NCBI GenBank assembly: GCA_963691705.1
Contig: OY829543.1
Span: 46,356,564-46,420,563, forward strand
Source: Viola odorata
Taxonomy: Eukaryota > Streptophyta > Magnoliopsida > Malpighiales > Violaceae
DNA: 64,000 nucleotides
Direction: 5' to 3'
Shown here: positions 45,967-55,600 of the stretch, piece after piece
How the letters are laid out: each line of letters starts with the position of its first letter
How positions within the stretch are numbered: position 1 is the stretch's first letter
Program-made: the position numbers and the translations under genes
The notes under the pieces: generated by a model
Databases searched by the model: none
Told to the model about the DNA's origin: nothing
What the model saw: only the letters and a program-made list of their open reading frames with translations

Positions 45967-46184
45967 TGATGCTTTATTTCCCTTTTGTCTCATCGCTTAC
46001 TTGTTCTTTTTCTTTTTGGGCCTTCCGGGCGATCGCGGAAGCGTTTCTTTCGCTGCGAATAACTGCCTTCAACTCTCAATCAGTAACTGTCTTCTTTCAG
46101 AAGGCATAAATGACCATCCACGTGTCCCTTTCGGTTCTGCAAGGGTTTTGTTTTTACAGGCTGTCTCTTCTTAGGTTTTCTCCT

Positions 46185-46191
46185 TTATAAG
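46185..46191 (+). promoter_or_regulatory. TATA box of antisense gene 3
   Basis: TTATAAG lies about 195 bp before the ATG at 46384, in a CT-rich leader. Confidence 0.5.
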
Positions 46192-46383
46192 GAAATCATC
46201 TCTCTCCTTTACTGTTTTTGCTAATGTTTCTGGGTTTCTGCACATTTTCTCTCTCTCTTCTGAACTTCTTTTTCTTCGAGTGGTTTTACTGCAACCGCTC
46301 ACTAGTGCCGGCGACCGGCCTATTGGCTTTTTGTTCCAGGTATTTATTCCTTCTATCGCCATAGATTTACTTTCTAGTTCCTC

Positions 46384-48521
46384 ATGTCTTCAACCGTCGA
46401 AAACCCTATAGATCCCGAAGCTAAGAGAGCTCGTAGTATTTTCAATTGTAATGAAGTTTTAAGGGTCGAATTAGAGGAGAATGGTATTACTTTTCCCACG
46501 GGCTATCGCCCTTTGGTCTCTCTGAAAGATACCCGTCTGCCTGACGCCATGTGGGGAACCTTCCGGTTGGTTTATTTCAAGATGTTCACTTACGGGTTTC
46601 GTTTCCCACTCCACACTTCTCTGTTAAAATTGCTAGATCAGTATGACCTTAATCCGGTCCAGATTACTCCACCCTCTTGGTGCGGCATTTATGCTTTCCT
46701 TCGTTCATGCGAGATGAAGCGTATATTCGCTCCATCGCTTGATCTATTCTGCACATTCTTTGTCTTGAATAGCCACAACTGTCTGGTAGATATTACTCCT
46801 AGGTGGGACGATGTCATTGTGCAACTGTTCTGGCGGAACTTTCAAGGTTTTGAAGAAAATGTAGACGACTGGAAGTCTGGGTTTTTCACCCTCCGTTTGC
46901 CGTCACGACTCTGGCGCGGGGGTTTCAATCGAAGAATCCATGGCGGCGTTTGGAAAAAACCGGACACGCTGTCAAGCCAGGACGTTTCCAACGTTAGTGC
47001 CTTGTTAGAGATAGAAGGGTCTTTCCGCATCCGGGAGTTTGCTCGGTTCAGGCCTTTGCCAGAGTGCGTTGTGGGTGAGTTCCCTTTTTTCGCTTTATCG
47101 CTTCAAATTTCTTACTTTGATAACATGCTTTGTTGGCAGGTAACGCTGAGAGTAGTTCCTCTGGGGAAGGTGACGCCCCCTTGAACGTAATACCTCTCCA
47201 GTCGCTGCCCCCTTCTCCACCCGCGAATTCTCATCGCCCACCTATTCCGCCTAGGGGGAGAAGGAATAAAACCATCGCTACTCGCAGGACCTCTGCTCAA
47301 CGTTCTCGCTTTCTTGAAGACTGTCTTCCTCCTCGTGGCAAGAGAGTAGCTCAAAGCGATCCTGTGCCTGAGAAAATTGACAGTGATAGCGAGAGCATGG
47401 ACCCCGGTCCCGAGTTACGTCATGCTACTCTTGCTCAACGAATGAAACTCAGGTCGAGGAGGAACGACAATGCAGCGGAATCCACTGAGGACGATAGCGA
47501 AGAGATTGCAAGAGAGACGGAACGTCTCGTGAAGAGGGTTCGCAAAGAGAGGACCGACCCGTCGGTTTCTCCTTCAAAGGAAGCTATCGTGGTCCCCGCT
47601 AAGGAAGTCAGTGCTTCTCATGCGGCGAGCTCTTCACAAGTGGCCGCGGTCTCTTCTTTGTCATCGGACCCTCCTACCTCCCCGATAGGTTCCTTTATCC
47701 CAGAAGTCTCATTACCAGTTGCAGAGTCAAGTGCTCCTCCTAATTCTTCTCCACGGAATCCCCACCCTTTATTCCTATCTTCGATTTCGGGCATTGGCGA
47801 TTCCGCAAAAAGTTGTTCCCCTCCTTATATCGCCAACCTCTCTTCTCAGAGTCCTCAAGGCCCTTCTAGATATCAGCTGGATTTGTCCTCTTTTGGAACC
47901 GACGGGCTCCGCGCCCTGGGGATATCGGATCCGTTATCGCGAGAAGAGCCTGTGGGTCCAATAGTGGGCCAGATGTTTACTTCCTCCAAGGACAAGGAGG
48001 AGTTTTTACGGCATGCCCCCGAGACACGACAATCACATATTATGAATGGCATGCTGGCTAGCTTTCGGAAACTTCATTACTTCCTTGAAGATCAGCGTAA
48101 CAAAACTCGGCCCTCTTCCGATCTGCAGGAACAGTTAGATGCGGCTCAGGCGAAGGCGAAAGAGCTATCGCAGTTGCAAGAGCGAACCCAGGCAGAGTTA
48201 GCTGATTGTCGTGCGGAGCTATCACGAGAAAAGTCAAAGGGGAAGGCGAAAGCAGAGCTACTGGAGGCGGAACTGGTGGTGGCTGATAAAAAGAACATCT
48301 TCCTTCGCGAAGAATTATCATCTCGCGATGCCGCTTTGGCCAAAGTTCCTTCGAGGATAACTTGGTGGAAGAATAAGACCATCGAGGTCTGTATCGCAGG
48401 ATTTATGGATCTCCATATCCGCGGGGCCGTCAGTTCATCCATGCTGGCCGATTATGCTTCCCAAAAGATAAAAGATCTTGGCGAAAGCGAAAAGGATTTT
48501 CCTTCTTCTGGGGGGAAGTAA
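46384..48521 (+). CDS. TE2 antisense gene 3: gypsy-type Transposase_28-like domain plus coiled coil
   Basis: Two exons, 46384-47074 and 47140-48521 (GTGAGT...GGCAG, 65-bp phase-1 intron), give 690 residues. Residues about 20-230 resemble the plant 'putative gypsy type transposon' domain (Pfam Transposase_28, from memory): YFKMFTYGFRFPLHTSLLKL, LNPVQITPPSWCGIYAFLRS, ITPRWDDVIVQLFW and GGFNRRIHGGVWKKPDTL. A long Ser/Pro-rich disordered middle with basic patches (KRVRKERTDPSV) follows, then a C-terminal coiled coil (LQEQLDAAQAKAKELSQLQE) and a short globular end (MDLHIRGAVSSSMLADYASQ). Despite the Pfam name no nuclease residues are known to me. It is the paralogue of gene 4, 650 bp downstream. 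The open frame survives while pol has stops. Confidence 0.75.
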
Positions 48522-48995
48522 GGGGACGATCACGGCGAGGCACATGATGACTCTTGAATGATCCATTAAAGGACCTTATTATTTGCTTTTCCTGTCTTGT
48601 AATAATGTCATATCGCTCGGCGATATCAGTACATTGCCGTCTGGGCGATATCTTGTTTATTTCGCTTTCTCGCGTTGTCTTGAGGGCTGCCTTTTAATTA
48701 ATGTCGTCTTTCGCCGTTTCCTTTCTTGTAATATCGCCTTTGTTTTTCAGAAAGTCACGTCTGCTTTTCAGAGCATTTATTGCTCGCGACCCTTCCGTCA
48801 GTGCACGGGAAAAGTCATGATGGTCTAGGCACACGTGTCCGTTTCTTCTGCCTCTTAACCTTTGTTTAAAACTTTTGACAAAATCGAAACATTTGTTGCG
48901 CTTCTCTAGAGTTGTACTCATTGCTTGGGTCTTATCCCTCATTCCGCTCCAACACAACGACTGTAGCATTTGCCGTTTCCTTTTAATTACTAGGG
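48522..48995 (+). other. Spacer between antisense genes 3 and 4
   Basis: A 3' flank and promoter region with no supported frame. It carries four GCGATA/TATCGC words (about 48608, 48620, 48647 and 48731). Confidence 0.5.
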
Positions 48996-49002
48996 TTATA
49001 AA
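48996..49002 (+). promoter_or_regulatory. TATA box of antisense gene 4
   Basis: TTATAAA in GGGTTATAAACCG lies about 165 bp before the ATG at 49167. Confidence 0.55.
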
Positions 49003-49166
49003 CCGTCTTTATTTCTTCCCTTTTCTTTTTCACTCTCCTTTCTGATATTATTTCCCCGCCGTCTTGTTCTTCTTACCTCTACTCAGGCTTTCGAAGTTCT
49101 TTCCTCTTAAAGGTACTTTCTTCTACTTTCCTTCATCTTCTCGATTTCTATTTCTTTGCTTCTGCC

Positions 49167-51501
49167 ATGGCAAAGACTCGCCGTTCTGAGTCAAAATCCA
49201 TAGATGAGCAGAAAATAGATACCACGGTTAGTGTGATTACTACCGAGGCCATTCTTCGGGAGCACTTGGCCACTCACGGTGCCGTTATTCCTGATGGCTA
49301 CCAAGCCATAGCCGCCCCTGGGTCAGTACGTTTGAACAGCGTTCTGGCCGGCAACCTTAGGGTCTTATACGCCCAGATGTTTCGCTATGGTTTCCGGCTC
49401 CCTATCGATTCTTTCGTCAAAGATTTGCTTATTGCTGGCAATTTTAATCCTGCCCAGTTAGCCCCAAATGCATATTGCTGTGTTTATGCCTTCTTGGAAC
49501 TTTGTAGATATAAGGGGATTACTTCCCCTTCTCTTTTGTTGCTTAGATCCCTTTTCAAATTGATGAAGTGTCGGGGTGTGATAACCATATCGCCCCGCTT
49601 TGACGATGATTCTCTCAAGTCTTTTACTTGGAAATTACTCCATATCGAGTCTTCTGTCGAGGCTTGGAAAAAGGAGTTCTTTCTGGTGGATCTTCCTGAC
49701 GCTCCTGGTCCCGAGTGGCGCTCTGGGTTTAACCAGGACGTTCAAGATGGCGTTTGGAGTCGGCCAGAGACACTTCCCGCTCGTGAACAAGGATGGTTAG
49801 ACACCTTACTCCAACTGGAGATTAGCGTTCACATTCGACTTACGACCTGTAGAACGACCATTCAAGATTGTGTTAGGCGTGAGTATCGCGTTACTCTTTT
49901 TCCTTTCCTTGCTAATACTAACGCTGACATCATTTTGCGATTTTCAGCGACGGATCCTGCTTACAGACCAGAGAGTGTAAGAAGGTGTTTAAAGAGAGCT
50001 CGGGACAGGGAAGACAGGGAGAGAGCTGCTTCGGAAGCCACTGATACTCCTTCTGAGTTACTGGCTACTTCTGCAAATCTCGCTCAAGTATCCTCCTCTT
50101 CTGTGAGTGAAGGGAATATTGACATTCCTGAAGGTGTGCCCATCGTGACCGTTGCTGCTCCTTCATCTTCTCAGGCCCCTAAGGCCATTACCAGAGGAAA
50201 AAGGAAGAAAAGAACGCGAAGTATCGCCACTCTTACTCCTTCTCCCGACGCTGCGGGTTCTTCGGAGGCACCTCCTCCTTCCAACACTGCTACCGTAAGC
50301 ATGTTTTTAATCGCGATATGTTACGCATCGATATTCATCGCTATCTGATTCATCTTTCTTTCCTTTGTAGGAAACTGTTGTAGTTGCCACTCCCATTCCC
50401 TCAGGCGATATGGATCTGACCTATGTGCTGACGGGCGCCTCAAAGAGGGCCCGTATAGAGGGCGAGGGTGAGAACATATCCTCTTCTAACGTCGCGAGGG
50501 AGGGCGACCCTGTCACTGCTCTTGATTCTGCCACGGTTCCTCCACGTGGACATTCTACGGAAGTTTTGGGGAATCTGGGTGGTGCTGACCCCTGTGGCTC
50601 TTCGCCCAATTCCTTTGGTGGGCCTATCCATTCATTTACCTCTCATTTAGGCTATCAGGACGTCCTGCAGGATTTCGCGGGCTATCAGCCTCATGGTGTT
50701 TTCCAGGCTCCGGGCAGTTCTTCCTCACAGGTCCGCGCTCCCGCTCCCCTGGCTTTCACTCCTTCAAGCGTTCCTTGGCGGCAACGCTATGGTGAAGGCG
50801 GAAGCACTTTTAATTTTGCGGTAGATCTTTTCCCGCTAAATGGGGTTGGCGAAGTGACCCATCAAGTTGAATTATTCGATTTCCGTACTCGTGGCTTGGC
50901 AGCCATCGGGGGCGATGGTTCAGATGAGGTTTCTGCCCTGCTGGCTTCTCAGATTCTAGCGTCATCTGCGGAACGGGAGGCCTTTCTTTCTCTGACTGAT
51001 GATGACAAGGCGACCTTCTTCCGCACTGGCCTCTTCTCCAGTATGATGAAATTCCACTATTGGGCTGAGGAGGTGAAGCATCGACTCGCTACCCTTCGTT
51101 CCGTCTCAGCGGAGCTATCCCAGGAGCGGAATGATAAGAACAAGGTGCTGGAGGAGCGTTCCAGAATTATACTAGATCATCAGGATCTACAAAAGGGCAT
51201 TCCGCGCTGGAAAAAAGCTTTGGCAGAGGAACAGGCCAAAGTGACTGCTTTGGAAAATGAGAAGTCAGCCTTGGAGAAGGAGAAAGGGATTTTGGCGGAA
51301 GAGTCAGCCGATATGAGCTGGTGGCATGCCGAACAGACTGCCAGTGTTCTGGTTAAGTGTTTCGAGGAAATCCACGGGGTAGATGCCTACAAGGGCGAAA
51401 AGGTTGCGAAAGCCTTTCTACAGAAATCTGCCCATATCCAGGAGGCAGGCTATCGCCAAGCCAAAGCCGCGGGTTGGAAACGGAGAATCCCCGAGAGCTG
51501 A
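49167..51501 (+). CDS. TE2 antisense gene 4: paralogue of gene 3
   Basis: Exons 49167-49878, 49948-50294 and 50371-51501 give 729 residues. The first intron (69 bp, GTGAGT...TTTCAG) is a multiple of three without a stop, so retained-intron product of 752 residues is also possible. The N-terminal domain parallels gene 3: YAQMFRYGFRLPIDSFVKDL, FNPAQLAPNAYCCVYAFLEL, ISPRFDDDSLKSFTWKLL and SGFNQDVQDGVWSRPETL. A disordered region with the basic run RGKRKKRTRS follows, then a second structured segment (DLFPLNGVGEVTHQVELFDF) and a coiled coil ending KVTALENEKSALEKEKGIL. The first intron occupies the same place and phase as in gene 3, just after a DCV/ECV triplet. It is likely nuclear, and its role is unknown. 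Confidence 0.75.
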
Positions 51502-52600
51502 TATGTCCTGGCACTCTGCCGTTCCTTCTAGCGATAAGCATCGCCTAGTTTTTGTCTTTTATGCCTACGGCATGATCATTTTGAACACTGGATCTTTGTA
51601 AATCCTTGAGATGCCTTTTAATATATCTAAGCAATCTCTTATCACTATTCTTCCTTTGTATTTGTCTCCTCACGAGACTTCTTTTATCACTGAGGTTGAC
51701 TTATCCTCATAGTGTGCTTACTTTGTCGAACAAACCCTTAGTATTTCCACCAAAATGACTAAGGTCTATATCGGGTAGGCCTTTCGATAAGCTTATCGGT
51801 GTCATGACCACAACTCCTTCTGCTGTTCGGGAGTATTCTGCACATTTCTAATTGTAGATCATCAGTAACAAAATGAGTTTTGAGAGAGAGTGATTTACCC
51901 GTAGGAGCCTTTCCGCTGCCGTCACAGGGCTTTATCACGGAACCCATTTCGAATCGCGTTTCCCCTCAGTTCTATACTTCGCCAGGGATACTCATCCGGT
52001 TACTAACTGGAATTACGCGATTCTCCATATTTCCCTTATCTCTCGATCGGCCTCAAAAGTGCCTCATCTCGTGAGCAGTCGGATCAAGACTCTCACAAGG
52101 CTAGGAATTTTCACTTTTAGGCGTTGACCTCTTGTTTAGAACCGTGTCCTTTCTTAATGGTTTAGCTATACTAGCCCGACCGTTAAGATAGGATTCTTGT
52201 TTCTAAACAGAGTTTCTATTTCTTTGGGACGTGTCTTGTCTTGATGTACCGTCTCCACGAGAACGGCCAGCACAAGAAAAGAACTTTTCACTCCCAAAGA
52301 TTCCGGGCGGTGCCCTCACTTAGTGAGCCATCTGATCAAGATCGGTCATCACAAGGATAGGACTTTTCACCCCCGGGAGCGTCAAGGATTGTTCGATCCG
52401 ACGCTAATCAAGGATACACTGGGTCGTGCCCTCACTTAGTGGGCCATCTGATCAAGACCGACCATCACAAGGATAGGACTTTTCACTCCCAGGGTATCCC
52501 CCTTTTTATCTGCACAAAAGCAACCACAAACCCACGAAAACTCTCATATCGAGCGTTAGCCACGGTTAGGGTTGTCATAATCCAAATAGTGCAGATAAAA
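51502..52600. other. TE2 spacer between pol and antisense gene 4
   Basis: Pol (reverse) and gene 4 (forward) end tail to tail across 1.1 kb with no supported frame. It contains the 60-bp direct repeats listed separately. It is the natural place for convergent transcript ends. Confidence 0.6.
52060..52486. repeat. 60-bp direct repeats in the TE2 spacer
   Basis: TGCCCTCACTTAGTGAGCCA...GGACTTTTCAC at 52311-52370 recurs at 52427-52486 with four mismatches (116-bp period). A more degenerate relative is at about 52060-52114 (GTGAGCAGTCGGATCAAGAC...TTTTCAC). The CTCACTTAGTGAG core is a near-palindrome. Confidence 0.8.
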
Positions 52601-55600
52601 TTAAACTCTAGAGTAATATAATTTCAAACGAGCGATATTCCAAGAGTTGGATAGGGGTGTACCGTCAAGTGTCTCCAGGCGATAGGCTCCTCTCTCCACA
52701 ACGTGGGTGACGCGATATGGTCCTTCCCAGTTAGGGCTAAGTTTCCCCATTCGTTGTCCAGCCGCTCGCCGGTCTCGGAGCACCAGGTCACCAATTTTTA
52801 GCAATCGCTCTTTCACATGCCTGTTATGATATCGGGCCATTTTTCGTTTATAATACTGCGTTTTCAGAAGGACTTCTTCTCTAACCTCTAGTAACGCGTC
52901 CAGGTTAGCACGTCACCGTTCCTCATTTAGTTCCTCACGAAAGTGAGCCACCCGTAAGCTCATGGCCCCGATTTCCACTGGCGTTACGGCTTCAGTTCCG
53001 AAAGCCAACGCGAAAGGCATTTCTCCAGTGCTAGTTTTCACAGTCATGCGGTATGCCCACATCACATATGGCAGCTCGTCAGCCCACTTCTTTTTAGACC
53101 CCTCTATGTTTTTCTTGATACCACTGAGGATGCTCCTATTAGTTACTTCTGCCTGTCCGTTGGTTTGTGGGTGAGCCACGGAAGAAAATCGCTGCTCAAT
53201 CCCAAATTCCGAGCATCGGTCTTTAAAGAATTGGCTAGTAAACTGGGTCCCGTTATCGCTGACAAGGATACGAGGTACCCCGAATCTCATGATGACTTGG
53301 TGTTTGAAAAAGCGCCATGTTTTTTCTGCCGTGATTGTGGCAACCGCTTCAGCTTCCGCCCACTTTGTAAAATAGTCCACAGCCACTATTACAAATTTCA
53401 GTTGGGATCTCGCCTTTGGAAATGAACCCAGGATATCAATCCCCCATTTGGTGAAAGGACAAGGGGCGATGATTTCAGATATTTCAGTGGCTGGACGTCG
53501 AGGAATTTTGGCGAATTCCTGACACTTGGGACAAGTTTGCACGTAATTGTGGCAATCCCTTCGTATGGTGGGCCAGTAGAATCCTGATCTGAAAACTTGT
53601 GCCGCCATGGTGCCGCCCGACACGTGCATTCCGCATATCCCTTCATGGATTTCACGCAGGGTGTGAAGACCCTCTTGTTCAATTATACATTTGGCGGCGG
53701 GGTGAGAAAAACATCTCCGAATAAGCTCCCCGTCATAGTACGTGCAGCGAGCAGCCTGTTTCAACACTTTCATTTTTTCAGCGTTACCTTCAGGTAGCTC
53801 TTCGTGCTTTAAGTACTTTATTACTGGAATTCGCCAATCATTCTCAAGCTCATTCACACATAAGGAGGCTTGTTCCTCCATGAAGGACGGCACCGATAGC
53901 TCACGATAATACACACCCTTTGGTATTGATGCTTCCGGATTTGCGGCCAGCTTGGCAAGGTAATCGGCTTCAGCATTTTCCTCTCTAGGAACGTGCTCGA
54001 AGCTGATTTGCATGCCCTCTTTCTTTATCTCCGTTAACTCTCGCGTTACCTTAGCGAGGTACTGCACCATGATAGGTTCTCGGGCCTGAGAGTGTCCTGA
54101 GACCTGGTCAATTATTAATTTGGAATCCCCACAAATCTTCAGACGCAGGTCTCCTGTCTGGCCAGTATCACGCCTCCCTTTAGAAGAAAACTCTCGCCCT
54201 ATTCTGAGTCTAGCTAGCAACGCCTCATATTCGGCTGCGTTATTGGACAAAGGCTATAAAATTCGGATAGCATATCGTATACGCATATCGTGCGGCCCAT
54301 TTATGAAGATTCCGGCCCCCGCCAATTCTTGGTTTTTGGCTCCGTCCACATGAACGATCCAAAGGTCCGTATATGTTTCAGGGAATGGGAGATCCATATC
54401 GTTCCATTCCGCTTCAGGTACACCACTTAGAGGGTCCTCCGTGAAGGTACATTCCGCTATGAAGTCAGCCAGGACCTGGGCCTTTACGGATGGTCGAGAC
54501 TGGTATCTTAAGCCATACTGCTCGAGTTCTAGTGCCCAGATCAGCATTCTGCCTGAAGATTCAGGCTTTCAAAATATCCTCTTCAAGGGCTGGTCTGTGA
54601 GCACAATGATAGGATAAGACTGGAAGTATCGGTCCATCTTACGGGCGGCCTGTATGAGGGCGAACACTATTTTTTCAATGCGAGCGTATCGCAATTCCGC
54701 GTCCTTTAAGACGTGACTCACAAAATACACAGGGCGATGAGAGTGGTTATCGTCTCGAACGAGGACGGCACTGACCACTTCGTCTGCTGCGCCCAAGTAC
54801 AAGTATAAGGTATCGCCTACCTCGGGCCTTGTCAATAATAAGTCAGATGATAAATATTCTTTCAAGCCCATGAACGCTTGTTCACATTCTGGGGTCCACC
54901 CAAACGTGGCTTTCTGGCGTATGACTTTAAAGAAGGGGAGGCACTTTTCTCCTTGCTTGGAGATGAACCGTCCTAGGGCGATGACGCGCCCTGCCAGTCT
55001 TTGTACTTCCTTAACGGTTCTTGGCGATATCATATCATGTATGGCTTTAACCTTGGAAGGATTAGGCTGGATACCTTTCTGGCTAACCACGTAGCCCAAG
55101 AATTTACCTGTCTGAAATGCAAACATGCACTTTCGGGGGTTTAGCTTCATGCGATATTTTGTCATCACATCCAGAACTTCCTTGAGATCCCGTAGGTGAT
55201 TCTGAAAGTTAGCGCTCTTCACCAGTATGTCATCAACGTATGCTTCCACGTTTCTCCCTACTTGTTCCTCAAAAATTTTATTGGCCAATCGTTGAAACGT
55301 GGCTCCCGCGTTCTTTAGCCCAAATGGCATCGCTGTATAACAATATGTGGCTTTAGGAGTAAGGAAAGCAGTCTTCTCCTCATCCTCCAGAGCCATAGGG
55401 ATTTGATGATATCCGGAGTTGGCGTCCAACGAGCTTAGATACGCATACCCGGTAGTTTGGTCAACCAACTGATCTATGCGAGGGAGCGGGTAGCAATCCT
55501 TAGGACAAGCATCGTTCAAATCGGTGAAGTCGATACACATACGCCAATCTCCATTGGGCTTAGGAACAAGAACCGGGTTGGCTAACCAAGTGGGATACTG

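Noticed and set aside
46842..48442. Reverse-strand frames opposite antisense genes 3 and 4 as an env-like ORF of TE2
   Set aside because: They are short, lack signal peptide or membrane pattern, and are shadows of the spliced forward genes.
44606..51501. Possibility that the four forward genes are captured host genes
   Set aside because: Two of them resemble a domain recalled as restricted to gypsy-type elements, and the cassette occupies the usual antisense-ORF position of Tat elements; capture of the two small ones cannot be excluded.
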